Shown: in pieces, positions 26,252 to 34,455 of the stretch
How the letters are laid out: each line of letters opens with the position of its first letter
Numbering within the stretch: the stretch's first letter is position 1
Program-made: the position numbers and the translations under genes
Notes under the pieces: model-generated
The model's database searches: none
What the model was told of the DNA's origin: nothing
Seen by the model: the letters and a program-made list of their open reading frames with translations, nothing else
From: Brevundimonas sp.
Lineage (GTDB): Bacteria > Pseudomonadota > Alphaproteobacteria > Caulobacterales > Caulobacteraceae
Assembly (NCBI GenBank): GCA_030693575.1
Contig: JAUYAG010000021.1
Span: 1-35,474 of the forward strand
DNA length: 35,474 nucleotides
Direction of reading: 5' to 3'

Positions 26252-27095
26252 GACCGACGCCGCCCCCCTGATCTCGACCACGGAGCTCGCCGCCCGGCTG
26301 GGCGATCCGTCCCTCAAACTCATCGACGCCAGCTGGCATCTGGATGGCCGCGACGGGCGACCGGATTTCGAGACCGCGCGCCTGCCCGGCGCGGTCTTCT
26401 TCGACCTCGAAGCGTCTTCGGATCAAGGGAGCGACTTGCCGCACATGCTGCCGGCACCCGACTTTTTCGCGGCGCGGATGGGGGCGCTCGGCATCACCGC
26501 CGATCACAGCATCGTCGTCTATGACACCGTCGGCATCCGCTCATCGGCGCGCGTCTGGTGGATGCTCCGCGCCATGGGCGCGCGGGACGTGCGTGTCCTC
26601 GACGGCGGCCTGCCGAAATGGCTGGCGGAAGGGCGGATGACCGAAAGCGGCCCGGGAGCGCCCGCGGCGACCGTGACCTTCACACCGAACGCCCGGCCGG
26701 ACCTGCTCGCCGATCTGGACGATGTCAGGGTCGCGCTCAAGGCCGGAGATCAGGTGCTGGACGCCCGCGCCGCCGACCGGTTCGCAGGTCGCGCGCCGGA
26801 GCCGCGTGCGGGCCTGCGCTCCGGCCATATGCCGGCGGCCCTGAACCTGCCCTTCCCGGACATCCTGAACCACGACGGCACGATGAAGCGGGGCGAGGCG
26901 CTGGCGCAGGCCTATCGCTCGGCCGGGATCGATCTGGACCGCCCGATGGTAACCACCTGCGGCTCCGGCGTCACCGCCGCCATTCTCAGCCTCGGTCTCG
27001 CCGTGCTGGGCCGGTCGTCACGTCTGTATGACGGCAGCTGGGCCGAATGGGGCGGACGGGCGGACACCGAAGTCGTTTCGGCGCCGCCCGCCTGA
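26250..27095 (+). CDS. sseA: 3-mercaptopyruvate sulfurtransferase (two-domain rhodanese)
   Basis: This enzyme transfers sulfur from 3-mercaptopyruvate to thiophilic acceptors such as thioredoxin or cyanide. The 281-aa protein has two rhodanese domains: the N-terminal one with LIDASWHLDG, RLPGAVFFDLEAS and IVVYDTVGIRSSARVWWML (no active cysteine), and the C-terminal one with VLDARAADRFAGR and the active-site loop TTCGSGVTA, with Cys237. The CGSGVTA loop favours mercaptopyruvate over thiosulfate as donor. ATG at 26250; a GTG at 26235 would add five residues and reach further into the photolyase gene. No clear Shine-Dalgarno. It ends three bases before the convergent symporter gene. Confidence 0.92.
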   Translation: MTDAAPLISTTELAARLGDPSLKLIDASWHLDGRDGRPDFETARLPGAVFFDLEASSDQGSDLPHMLPAPDFFAARMGALGITADHSIVVYDTVGIRSSARVWWMLRAMGARDVRVLDGGLPKWLAEGRMTESGPGAPAATVTFTPNARPDLLADLDDVRVALKAGDQVLDARAADRFAGRAPEPRAGLRSGHMPAALNLPFPDILNHDGTMKRGEALAQAYRSAGIDLDRPMVTTCGSGVTAAILSLGLAVLGRSSRLYDGSWAEWGGRADTEVVSAPPA

Positions 27096-27098
27096 GCC

Positions 27099-28412
27099 TC
27101 AGTTCGCCGGCGCGACGTCCGGCAGCTTCAGGTCGTCCGGCACCACCGCATCGGTCTCGCCGCGCGAGACCACCGTCGCCGCCACCAGATCGCCGGTGAC
27201 GTTCAGGGTGGTGCGGCACATGTCGAGGAAGCGATCGACGCCTAGGATCAGGCCGATCCCCTCGGCCGGCACTCCGACCATGGTCAGGATCAGGGCGATG
27301 ACCGGCAGCGAACCCGCGGGAACCCCCGCCGTGCCGATACCACCCAGGATGCAGACCAGCATGACCACCAGCTGCTGCTGCAGATTCAGGTCGATGCCGA
27401 AGAACTGGGCCAGGAACAGGACCGTGACGCCCTCGAACAGGGCGGTGCCATTCTGGTTGGCCGTGGCGCCGACGGTCAGCACGAAGCGCGAGATTCGCTT
27501 CGGCAGTTTCAGCTTCTCCTCGGCCGCCCTGATGGCGACCGGCAGGGTGGCGTTGGAAGAGGCGGTGGAGAAGGCCACCACGAAGGGCTCGCGGACGCCG
27601 TTGGCGAATTTCAGCGGGTTCATCCCGCCGAAGATCCAGACCAGCAGCGGATAGACGATGAACATGTGGATCGCCATCGCGCCCACGGCGACGCCTGCAT
27701 AGGCCCCCAGCCGGACCAGCAGATCCCAGCCGAACACGGCCGCCAGGTTGAACATCAGCGCGGCGATCGCGATCGGGGCCAGTTTGATGACCAGGTTGAT
27801 GAGCTTCATCATCACCTCGAACAGCCCCTGCAGCGTCTCCTGCAGCGCGTCCGTAGCCTTCGACTTGGCCATGACCATGCCGATGCCGAAGATCAGGGCG
27901 AAGATCATCACCGGCAGGATCTGGTTCTCGGCCGCCGCCGCGAAGACGTTGGACGGAATCATGTCGAGGAAGAACTGACCGGCCTCGATGCTCTTGGGTG
28001 CATTGCCGACGATGGCCGAGGCCCCCTCGGCACCCTGGGCCAGCAGCTGCTGCGCCAGCACCGGATCGACCCCGTCGCCGGGACGGAAGTAGTTGACCAT
28101 GCCCAGGCCGATGCCGACGGCGATGGCCGAGACGATGACGGTGAACACGAGCGTCTTGAAGCCGACCCTACCGAGGGACTTCAGATCGCCCATCTCGGCG
28201 ACCCCGACAGCCAGGGCCGCGAACAGCAGCGGCAGGACGAGCATGAACAGCAGGCGCAGGAAGATCTGGCCGACGGACTTGATGATGTCCATCACCCAGG
28301 GAAGCACCTCAAGCCCCATCAGGTTGACGTAGAGTCCTCCGCCCATGCCGACGGCAAAGCCCAGCAGCATCCAGAGATAGAGCGGAATCCCGCCACGTTT
28401 CGTCGTTTCCAT
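27099..28412 (-). CDS. DAACS-family dicarboxylate/amino acid:cation symporter
   Basis: An inner-membrane sodium- or proton-coupled symporter of about 437 aa, related to GltP/GltT-type transporters. It shows the serine-rich loop [32 protein letters not shown] (an NQNGT form of the NMDGT cation-binding motif), [17 protein letters not shown] and [19 protein letters not shown]. The ATG at 28412 has AGGGGGAAAG just upstream; the frame runs to 28460 but would then overlap the previous gene. It starts 28 bases after the amino-acid-binding lipoprotein gene ends and may share its transcript. The binding-site motif differs from dctA at 9081, so the two probably carry different substrates; an acidic amino acid is a plausible one. 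Confidence 0.9.
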   Translation of the reverse strand: METTKRGGIPLYLWMLLGFAVGMGGGLYVNLMGLEVLPWVMDIIKSVGQIFLRLLFMLVLPLLFAALAVGVAEMGDLKSLGRVGFKTLVFTVIVSAIAVGIGLGMVNYFRPGDGVDPVLAQQLLAQGAEGASAIVGNAPKSIEAGQFFLDMIPSNVFAAAAENQILPVMIFALIFGIGMVMAKSKATDALQETLQGLFEVMMKLINLVIKLAPIAIAALMFNLAAVFGWDLLVRLGAYAGVAVGAMAIHMFIVYPLLVWIFGGMNPLKFANGVREPFVVAFSTASSNATLPVAIRAAEEKLKLPKRISRFVLTVGATANQNGTALFEGVTVLFLAQFFGIDLNLQQQLVVMLVCILGGIGTAGVPAGSLPVIALILTMVGVPAEGIGLILGVDRFLDMCRTTLNVTGDLVAATVVSRGETDAVVPDDLKLPDVAPAN

Positions 28413-28440
28413 CTTTCCCCCTGGCGCCTGTCCCGGCGTC

Positions 28441-29568
28441 CTATCGAATCGGCAGGGCATAGATCAGCCCGGCCGGTCTTGCGTTCCATTGTGCGTTAAG
28501 GCCACGGGCCAGGTCGAGCGAGGAATCCGCCCCGACGTTCCGCGAGAAGATTTCGCCGTAGTTGCCCTCGGCCTCGATGGCTGCCTTCGCCCAATCCTTG
28601 CGAAGCCCCAGCGTCGGCCCGACGTCGCCCTCCACCCCGAGCAGGCGACGAACGGCCGGACTGGGCGACTGTGAGGCCATCTGGTCAACATTGTCGCTGG
28701 TTACGCCCAGCTCCTCGGCAAGGATCAGGGCGTTCAGCGTCCAGCGCACGATCGAGGTCCAGACTTCATCGCCCCGCTTTACTGCAGGCCCCAGCGGCTC
28801 CTTCGAGATCACATCCGGCAGGATGGCGTGCTGCTCCGGATTGGACATCGTCGTCCGCGCCGCCGCCAGGGCGGAAATGTCGGCGCTCAGCGCGTCGCAG
28901 TCTTCCCGCGCATAGGCCGCCCGGGCTGCCTCCTCATCGGCGGCGACGACGGGCGTGTATTCCAGCGAGCGCGCGCGGAACCAGTCGGCGACATTCAGTT
29001 CCGTGGTCGAGGCGCGCTGCACACACACCCGGGCGCCGTTCAACTCGGCCGCCGTGGCCAGGTCCAGCGACCGGCGCACCAGAAAGCCCTGACCGTCATA
29101 ATAGTTGATCCCGGCGAACCGCACCCCTTCCCTCGCTTCCCGCGACAGGGTCCAGGACGTCGACCGCCACAGCACATCCACCCGGCCGCTGCGCAGTCCC
29201 TCGAACCGCTGGCTGCTGGTCAGGGGCACGAACCGCACCGCGTTGGCGTTGCCCAGCACCGCGGCCGCCAGTGCGCGGCAGAAATCGACGTCAAAACCCC
29301 GCCATTCACCGCGATTGTCCGTGTAGGCGAAACCGACCAGCCCCTCGTGCACGCCGCAATTCAGGCGGCCTCGCCGCTTGATCGCAGCCAGGGTCGGGCT
29401 GGCGAAATCGGGCGCGGCGGTCTGGCTCTGGGCGGCAGGGTCAGCGCCCTCCCCGGCGTCGACGGGACCGTCCCGGCGTCCACACGCAGCGACGGTCAGG
29501 ACCAGTACGATCGCCAGCGCGGTCGCGGCGCCGCTCACCGTCTTTGGCCCCGTCTTTCGTACCCGCAT
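28441..29568 (-). CDS. AapJ-like amino acid-binding lipoprotein (orphan)
   Basis: A 375-aa periplasmic solute-binding protein related to AapJ of the general L-amino-acid ABC transporter. Landmarks are IKRRGRLNCGVHEGLVGFAY, WRGFDVDFCRALAAAVLG, FEGLRSGRVDVLWRSTSWTLSR (split by family as RVDVL, R, STWT), DGQGFLVR, VCVQRASTTELNVADWF and the C-terminal GLRKDWAKAAIEAEGNYGEIF, in full. Unlike the classic secreted AapJ, it has a lipobox VAAC (Cys29), so it is probably lipid-anchored. The ATG at 29568 has GAGG upstream. No permease or ATPase gene is present; the next gene in the same direction is a symporter. It may serve a distant transporter or act as a sensor. Confidence 0.88.
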   Translation of the reverse strand: MRVRKTGPKTVSGAATALAIVLVLTVAACGRRDGPVDAGEGADPAAQSQTAAPDFASPTLAAIKRRGRLNCGVHEGLVGFAYTDNRGEWRGFDVDFCRALAAAVLGNANAVRFVPLTSSQRFEGLRSGRVDVLWRSTSWTLSREAREGVRFAGINYYDGQGFLVRRSLDLATAAELNGARVCVQRASTTELNVADWFRARSLEYTPVVAADEEAARAAYAREDCDALSADISALAAARTTMSNPEQHAILPDVISKEPLGPAVKRGDEVWTSIVRWTLNALILAEELGVTSDNVDQMASQSPSPAVRRLLGVEGDVGPTLGLRKDWAKAAIEAEGNYGEIFSRNVGADSSLDLARGLNAQWNARPAGLIYALPIR

Positions 29569-29656
29569 CCGCGCCTCGTCGATTTCGTCAGACCTTGCGC
29601 CCCGCCTGCTTTAGAGGCCTTTGGAGGCTGAACCGCAACCCTCAGTTCCGGCGCGC

Positions 29657-30829
29657 ATGACCGAAAGAACCGACCGTACCCGCCTGATCGCCGCCGCCAC
29701 CCGTCGCGGCAGGGGCCGCCGTCCGGTCGGCCCGCCGATCGAGCGGGCGTCGACCCTGCTCAACGACACGCCCGGTGCCATGCGCGACGAAAGCCTGGGT
29801 CCGGTCTATGGCATCGAGGATCTTTCGGCGGCGCGCGAACTCCGCGACCGCCTCTGCGACCTCGAAGGCGCGACCGACGCCTGGTTGGTCCCGTCGGGCC
29901 TCGCCGCCGTCACCGTGCCCCTGACCGCCCTGCTCCGGTCCGGCGATGAGGTCCTGACCACCGACGCCCTCTATGGCCCCAGCCGGCGCTTTCTGAAGCG
30001 TCATATGGGTGCCCGCGGCGTGACCACGGCCTTTCATGACGCCGACGCCTCGACCGGGGAGGTCATCGCCGCCCTCACCGACCGCACCCGGCTGCTGCTG
30101 ATCGAATCCCCGTCGTCCCTGACCTTCGAGATGCTCGACGTCCCCGCACTCGCCGACGCCTGCCGCGCGCGCGGGGTGCTGACGGTCATGGACAACACCT
30201 GGGCCGCGGGCCTCGCCTTCCGCCCGCTGGCGCATGGCATCGACGTCAGCGTCCAGGCGGTGACCAAATATGTCTCGGGCCACTCAGACCTCCTCATGGG
30301 CTCCATCGCCGTCGCCGACCCCGTCGTCGGCCGGCCGATCGCGGAGACGCTGGAGGACCTCGGCTGGCGCGTGTCGCCCGACGACGCCTGGCTGGCCCTG
30401 CGCGGCATCCGCACCATGCCGCTGCGCTATCAGGAACAGGCCCGTTCGGCCCGGATCGTCGCCGACTGGCTGCAAGCCCGGCCCGAGGTCGCCGACGTCC
30501 TCTATCCCGCCCTGCCCGGCACCGCCGGCCACGCCCTGTGGGCGCGCGACTACAGCGGCGCGGCTTCCCTCTTCGGGGTGGTGATGAGGGGCGGAGACGA
30601 GACCGCCGCCCACGCCTTCATGTCAGCCCTCGACCTGTTCGGACTCGGCTACTCCTGGGGCGGGTTCGAAAGCCTGATCACCCACGAGACGGGACAGCTG
30701 GCAGGCCGCCGGTCGCCGCCTGATCTGGCGGGGCAGCTCCTTCGCCTGCACATAGGCTTGGAGGGCCCGCACGACCTGATCGCCGATCTGGAGGATGGCC
30801 TGACCGCCTGGCGCACCGCCCTCGGCTGA
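29657..30829 (+). CDS. metC: Cystathionine beta-lyase
   Basis: A PLP enzyme of the Cys/Met metabolism family, 390 aa. Cystathionine beta-lyase cleaves cystathionine to homocysteine, pyruvate and ammonia for methionine synthesis. Visible are IERASTLLNDT, YGIEDLSAARELRDRLC, the LVPSGLAAVTVPLTALL cofactor-binding stretch, ESPSSLTFEMLDVP, VMDNTWAAG (PLP-contacting Asp), and SVQAVTKYVSGHSDLLMG with the Schiff-base Lys204; then WGGFESL near the C-terminus. The WGGFESL ending and the overall pattern favour beta-lyase over gamma-synthase or gamma-lyase, but this cannot be fully settled from sequence. ATG at 29657; the frame extends 36 bases further. Divergent from the binding-protein gene by 88 bases. 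Confidence 0.9.
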   Translation: MTERTDRTRLIAAATRRGRGRRPVGPPIERASTLLNDTPGAMRDESLGPVYGIEDLSAARELRDRLCDLEGATDAWLVPSGLAAVTVPLTALLRSGDEVLTTDALYGPSRRFLKRHMGARGVTTAFHDADASTGEVIAALTDRTRLLLIESPSSLTFEMLDVPALADACRARGVLTVMDNTWAAGLAFRPLAHGIDVSVQAVTKYVSGHSDLLMGSIAVADPVVGRPIAETLEDLGWRVSPDDAWLALRGIRTMPLRYQEQARSARIVADWLQARPEVADVLYPALPGTAGHALWARDYSGAASLFGVVMRGGDETAAHAFMSALDLFGLGYSWGGFESLITHETGQLAGRRSPPDLAGQLLRLHIGLEGPHDLIADLEDGLTAWRTALG

Positions 30830-30867
30830 CCGATGCCGAATGCTGATCCGCCATGCTCCCCCGACCG

Positions 30868-30944
30868 TGGCGCGCCCAGCAGGACTCGAACCTGCAACCG
30901 TCCGCTTAGAAGGCGGGTGCTCGATCCGGTTGAGCTATGGGCGC
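30868..30944 (-). tRNA. tRNA-Arg(TCT)
   Basis: A 77-base tRNA on the minus strand with encoded CCA. The acceptor GCGCCCA pairs with TGGGCGC; the D stem is GCTC/GAGC, the anticodon loop CTTCTAA (anticodon TCT), and the T arm GCAGG-TTCGAGT-CCTGC. The anticodon stem CCCGC/GCGGA has a C-A mismatch at its outer pair. It reads AGA, a rare codon in such a GC-rich genome, and closely resembles the argU type. Confidence 0.95.
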
Positions 30945-30952
30945 CCGGGGCT

Positions 30953-31007
30953 GCGCCTCAAGTAGCGCGAAGCGCGGCAGCCGAACAAGGACGCGGCTCA
31001 AGTAGCG
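30953..31007. repeat. Direct repeat around CTCAAGTAGCG
   Basis: GCGCCTCAAGTAGCG (30953-30967) and GCGGCTCAAGTAGCG (30993-31007) match at 14 of 15 bases, 40 bases apart, directly upstream of tRNA-Arg (minus strand). They lie next to the hairpin repeat at 31017. Function unknown. Confidence 0.45.
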
Positions 31008-31016
31008 AGCCTGTCA

Positions 31017-31034
31017 TCCCCGCGAAGGCGGGGA
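31017..31034. repeat. Short palindromic repeat TCCCCGC-GAAG-GCGGGGA
   Basis: A perfect 7-bp stem with a GAAG loop, in the sequence GTCATCCCCGCGAAGGCGGGGAC. This palindrome type is a common dispersed intergenic repeat in high-GC alphaproteobacteria. It lies between the tRNA-Arg gene and the 3' end of the complex I gene and may also act as its terminator. Confidence 0.6.
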
Positions 31035-31062
31035 CGCGCGGCGAGCGGTAGCCGCACCCTGA

Positions 31063-31368
31063 TCAATGCGTCCAGGGCTGTTTGCGGCCGGTGGCGAAAT
31101 TGTCGGCATAGGCCTTGAGGATAACCGGCGCTTCCTGCGGCTCATGCAGGCGGAACGGAATGCCGTGCCGCTCGGCATAGGCCACGGCCTCCTCGGCCGA
31201 ATCGAAGCTCAGCCGCACCTGGCCGTTCATGTCGCTCGAGCTGGTCCAGCCCATCAGCGGATCGATGGTCCGCGCCGAGGCCGGCTCGAACTCCAGCCGC
31301 CAGCCTCTCGACGAGGCCTTGCCGGACTGCATGGCGGTCTTGGCGGGGCGATAGATGCGGGCGAGCAT
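31063..31368 (-). CDS. NDUFS4-like complex I accessory subunit
   Basis: A 101-aa protein of the ETC complex I family (homologue of mitochondrial NDUFS4), an accessory subunit of respiratory NADH dehydrogenase found in alphaproteobacteria. It shows the family order: ARIYRPAKTAMQSGKA, WRLEFEPASARTIDPLMGWTSS, then the helix FDSAEEAVAYAERHGIPF, and the C-terminal YADNFATGRKQPWTH. The ATG at 31368 has GAGGA upstream. Full length for the bacterial form. It stands alone, away from a nuo operon, between the tRNA-Arg and the divergent cytochrome b561 gene. Confidence 0.93.
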   Translation of the reverse strand: MLARIYRPAKTAMQSGKASSRGWRLEFEPASARTIDPLMGWTSSSDMNGQVRLSFDSAEEAVAYAERHGIPFRLHEPQEAPVILKAYADNFATGRKQPWTH

Positions 31369-31551
31369 GGACGGTCCTCGTGACGACGGCGGGCGAACCC
31401 GCGCGGCCCAGATACCGCGCAGCCGACGCCGGGTCCAGCGCCCGAGCGCGCCGTGTCAGTCCTGTCCGGGCCGCGGCCGATTGCGGTGGCGCAAGGCGCC
31501 GCGGGCGAATCACGTGCAGTCTGTCGGACGCACCTGCTCCGGGACACACCG

Positions 31552-32106
31552 ATGACCGCACCCGTATCCGACGTCCGGGCCGTTCACCCCGACTACAGCC
31601 GCCTCTCGATCGCCCTGCACTGGCTGATGCTGATCCTTCTGGCCGCTGTCTTCGCCTGCATCGAATTGCGGACCAACTACCCGCGCGGCAGCGACATCCG
31701 CGAGGGGCTGAAGACCTGGCATTTCATGCTCGGTCTGTCCGTCTTCGTCCTGGTCTGGGTCCGGCTGATTGCGCGCCGCAGGATGCCCTGGCTCGCACCC
31801 CAGGGCGGCTGGACCCGATGGCCGGCCCTCGCCGCGCATGTGGCGCTGTACGGCGGCATGATCGCCCTGCCGCTGCTTGGCTGGCTGACCCTGAGCGCGG
31901 AGGGTGACACCATCCCCTTCTTCGGCCTGTCCCTCCCGCCCCTGATCGGACATGACAAGGACCTCGCCCATCGGCTGGAGGATCTGCACAAGACCATCGG
32001 CGAGGCGGGATACTGGTTGATCGGCCTGCACGCCGTGGCGGCTGTTTTCCACCATTACGTCCTCAAGGACGGGACGCTGCGCCGGATGCTGCCCGGCCTG
32101 CGCTGA
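31552..32106 (+). CDS. Cytochrome b561 family protein
   Basis: A 184-aa four-helix membrane cytochrome b, related to CybB (superoxide:ubiquinone oxidoreductase in E. coli). The haem-ligand histidines expected for the family are visible: ALHWLML (helix 1), KTWHFMLG (helix 2), and GLHAVAAVFHHYVLKDGTLRRM (helix 4), with DLHKTIGEAGYWLI in between. The ATG at 31552 has only a weak GGGA upstream; the frame opens earlier at 31453, but that extension is Arg-rich and lacks family similarity. It precedes the VIT-family gene by 15 bases, suggesting an operon. Substrate unproven. Confidence 0.9.
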   Translation: MTAPVSDVRAVHPDYSRLSIALHWLMLILLAAVFACIELRTNYPRGSDIREGLKTWHFMLGLSVFVLVWVRLIARRRMPWLAPQGGWTRWPALAAHVALYGGMIALPLLGWLTLSAEGDTIPFFGLSLPPLIGHDKDLAHRLEDLHKTIGEAGYWLIGLHAVAAVFHHYVLKDGTLRRMLPGLR

Positions 32107-32121
32107 TCAGGACCACCGCCC

Positions 32122-32823
32122 ATGCGCCGCCTCGAACGTCACCCCGAGCGCCATCTGGTCGCTCGCATCGGCTGGCTGCGCGCCGCCGTGCTGGGGGCCA
32201 ATGACGGCCTGGTTTCCACCGCCAGTCTGGTGGTCGGCGTGGCCGCAGCGGAGGCCACCCGCGGCGGCGTGCTGATCGCCGGCGTCGCCGGACTGGTGGC
32301 GGGCGCCATGTCGATGGCGGCCGGGGAATACGTCTCGGTCAGTTCCCAGTCGGACACAGAGAAAGCCGACCTTGCCCGTGAAACGGCCGAACTGGCGGCA
32401 GACCCCCAGGCCGAGGTCACCGAACTGGCCGCCATCTATGCCGCCCGAGGCGTCGAGCCAGCCCTCTCCCGGCAGGTTGCCGAACAGTTGATGGCCAGGG
32501 ACGCCCTCGGCGCCCATGCGCGCGATGAACTGGGCATTTCGGAATTCACCACGGCCCGGCCGATCCAGGCCGCCCTGACGTCAGCCGCGACCTTCGCCGT
32601 GGGGGCCGCGCCCCCTCTGGTCGTGGCTCTGCTGGCGCCGCTGGACAGTCTGATGATCTGGGTCAGCGCCGTCGCCCTGGCCGGCCTGATGGGACTGGGA
32701 GCCCTGGGGGCCGCGGCGGGCGGGGCCAATGTGCCGCGCTCGGTGCTCAGGGTGGCCTTCTGGGGCGTCGTCGCCCTCGCCGCCACCGCCGGCATCGGTC
32801 GCCTGTTCGGCACGGTGGTCTAG
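32122..32823 (+). CDS. VIT1/CCC1-family iron/manganese transporter
   Basis: A 233-aa membrane protein of the VIT1/CCC1 family, which moves Fe2+ or Mn2+ out of the cytoplasm. Helix 1 starts with VLGANDGLVSTASLVVGVA, the family signature with its metal-linked Asp; helix 2 has GAMSMAAGEYVSVSSQSDTEKADL, also characteristic, followed by a helical cytosolic metal-binding hub rich in Glu (about residues 75-130) and three C-terminal helices. There is no N-terminal ferritin-like domain. The ATG at 32122 has AGGA about 9 bases upstream. It follows cytochrome b561 closely; together they suggest a redox or metal-stress role. Confidence 0.93.
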   Translation: MRRLERHPERHLVARIGWLRAAVLGANDGLVSTASLVVGVAAAEATRGGVLIAGVAGLVAGAMSMAAGEYVSVSSQSDTEKADLARETAELAADPQAEVTELAAIYAARGVEPALSRQVAEQLMARDALGAHARDELGISEFTTARPIQAALTSAATFAVGAAPPLVVALLAPLDSLMIWVSAVALAGLMGLGALGAAAGGANVPRSVLRVAFWGVVALAATAGIGRLFGTVV

Positions 32824-32841
32824 GTCGTCCATGCGTTGAAT

Positions 32842-32918
<77 letters not shown>

Positions 32919-32966
32919 GCGGCGGGATTTGGCACACTCGACGCCGCGCCGCAACGCGCCGCGCGA

Positions 32967-33437
32967 CTATTCGGCGAAGAAGGGGTGACTGACCCTGTCG
33001 CCGGGCCGGGCTCCGATCTCGTCGGCACGGCCGGCGCGCAGCTCCAGCACGCCGCTGGCGAGACCGTTCGAGGGGATGATGTCGTCCGACATTGGCGTCG
33101 CATTCTTCGCGATCGAGACGATCCGGCCGCGGGGGTCGATGTAGATGATGTCCAGCGGGCTGGGCGTATTGCGCATCCAGAACCCGCGCTCGGCCACATC
33201 GGGGAACTGGAACAGCATCCCCCGGTCGTCCGGCAGAGGTTCCCGCTCCATCAGGCCGCGCTGGCGTTCCGCGTCGTCGTCGGCGATCTCGACCATGAAG
33301 CGGTGCTCGCCGGTGGATGTCGTGACCGTCAAGGGCTCGAGGGGGTCACCCTTGGCGTCGCGCGGCGCCCCGGCCCCGGCGCAGGCCGACAGCAGCACGA
33401 GGCCGGACAACACGAGAAGTCCACGACGCTTCAACAT
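32967..33437 (-). CDS. DUF192 lipoprotein
   Basis: A 156-aa protein of the DUF192 family. It has a lipoprotein signal with lipobox LSAC (Cys19) and the domain features VEIADDDAERQRGLMERE, MLFQFPDVAERGFWMRNTP, PLDIIYIDPRGRI and ASGVLELRAG. DUF192 proteins are small secreted beta proteins of unknown biochemical function. The ATG at 33437 is preferred over a GTG directly before it. GGTGGA lies about 7 bases upstream. It follows the double cold-shock gene by 30 bases in the same direction, so the two are probably co-transcribed. Nearby tRNA-Pro is on the same strand. Confidence 0.9.
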   Translation of the reverse strand: MLKRRGLLVLSGLVLLSACAGAGAPRDAKGDPLEPLTVTTSTGEHRFMVEIADDDAERQRGLMEREPLPDDRGMLFQFPDVAERGFWMRNTPSPLDIIYIDPRGRIVSIAKNATPMSDDIIPSNGLASGVLELRAGRADEIGARPGDRVSHPFFAE

Positions 33438-33467
33438 CACCGATCCACCCTCACTGGGGCGGATGGT

Positions 33468-34037
33468 TCATCCGCCCGGTCTGATTTCCGCGACCACCAG
33501 GCCCTTGGGGCCCTCGGCGAACCGCACCGAGACCGTATCACCGGGCAGCAGGTCATCCAGCCCGCAGCGGCGCAACGTCTCGACATGGACGAAGATATCC
33601 CCCGGTTGACCGTCGCGCACCACGAAACCGTAGCCCTTGGTACGATTGAACCATTTAACGACGGCGGCCTCCATCGGCTCGCCCGAGGTCAGGCCATCGA
33701 TTTCGCCCGCGGCACGCGCCGTCTGCTTGAGGCCTTCGTAGCCGGTCCGGCGCGGGGTAGCGACCAGTTCGGGATCACCTTCACCGAGGTCATGGACCTC
33801 CGTCACCTGCCAGCCCTTGGGCCTCCTGGCGCACTCACAGCTGATCGGCGCGCCCTCGGCGGCCGCGTCCCGGCCCGCGTCACGCAGGCTTGAGACATGC
33901 AGCAGCACGTCCTTCATGTCGGTCAACGTCGGGTCGTCCGGCACGATGAAGCCGTATCCCTTGCCGGGATCAAACCACTTCACCCGACCCGCGATTCGGA
34001 CCGTCGCGACTGTCTCAACGCCCTCGTAGTCCGACAC
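33468..34037 (-). CDS. Protein with two cold-shock domains
   Basis: A 189-aa nucleic-acid-binding protein with two CspA-type domains. The first (about residues 14-85) has [18 protein letters not shown] and [13 protein letters not shown], with a short insertion between the two RNA-binding motifs; the second (about residues 120-187) has [18 protein letters not shown] and [13 protein letters not shown], nearly canonical. A charged linker joins them. Double-CSD proteins are typical of alphaproteobacteria and are thought to bind single-stranded RNA or DNA during stress or stationary phase. The start is a GTG at 34037, fixed by a strong GGGGGAAGG at 34040-34048. Confidence 0.93.
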   Translation of the reverse strand: MSDYEGVETVATVRIAGRVKWFDPGKGYGFIVPDDPTLTDMKDVLLHVSSLRDAGRDAAAEGAPISCECARRPKGWQVTEVHDLGEGDPELVATPRRTGYEGLKQTARAAGEIDGLTSGEPMEAAVVKWFNRTKGYGFVVRDGQPGDIFVHVETLRRCGLDDLLPGDTVSVRFAEGPKGLVVAEIRPGG

Positions 34038-34039
34038 AG

Positions 34040-34048
34040 CCTTCCCCC
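34040..34048 (-). promoter_or_regulatory. Shine-Dalgarno deciding the GTG start of the double cold-shock gene
   Basis: GGGGGAAGG on the minus strand, ending two bases before GTG at 34037; the G-run is 6-8 bases away. It is the only strong ribosome-binding site near the conserved N-terminus. Confidence 0.6.
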
Positions 34049-34333
34049 TGCCCGCAATCAGAGCGAGCGGAGTTTGTTTAACACGGTTCTGTGAACGCCG
34101 GAAAAGCGAAAAACGCCGATTTTCTCAGCAAAAGCGAAATGATTTCGGCCGCGCGACATCTCGGCCCCGGTCGGACCGACCGTAAATCGTCTGAACAGGA
34201 CCGGCCCATTCGCCAGGTTAAGGCGATGAACCCTGCCTCAGGGCCTGGCTTGCGGCACGTGAACGGAGGCCTCCTGCCGCAAATGGCAGGCCCGGCGAGA
34301 TCAACGGGCGATGTCAGGAAAGAGGCTCCGCGC
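34049..34333. other. Non-coding region upstream of the cold-shock gene
   Basis: About 285 bases with no supported gene. The part nearest the cold-shock gene (34060-34150) is unusually AT-rich for this genome and may hold its promoter and a leader. Two small inverted repeats are visible, CCCTG/CAGGG at 34231-34243 and CCTGCC/GGCAGG at 34273-34290; the second lies 43 bases past the tRNA-Glu 3' end and could end that transcript. Confidence 0.4.
34273..34290 (-). terminator. Possible tRNA-Glu terminator hairpin
   Basis: CCTGCC and GGCAGG with a six-base loop, downstream of tRNA-Glu on the minus strand. No T-run follows. Weak call. Confidence 0.3.
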
Positions 34334-34408
34334 TGGCAGTCCCTAGGGGAGTCGAACCCCTCATTTCAGGTTGAAAACCTGACGTCCTAACCGATAGACG
34401 AAGGGACC
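34334..34408 (-). tRNA. tRNA-Glu(TTC)
   Basis: A 75-base tRNA on the minus strand with encoded CCA. Acceptor GGTCCCT/AGGGACT (G-T at the first pair), anticodon stem TCAGG/CCTGA with loop TTTTCAA (anticodon TTC), T arm GAGGGG-TTCGACT-CCCCT region as expected. Confidence 0.96.
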
Positions 34409-34455
34409 GCTGCGCGGAGAGCGGGCGATATAGCCGCCGATTCCGGGGCTTGCAA

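Noticed and set aside
29569-29656. Possible SAM riboswitch before the cystathionine beta-lyase gene
   Set aside because: The gap is only 88 bases and shared with a divergent gene; I see no conserved stems typical of SAM-I or SAM-II elements.
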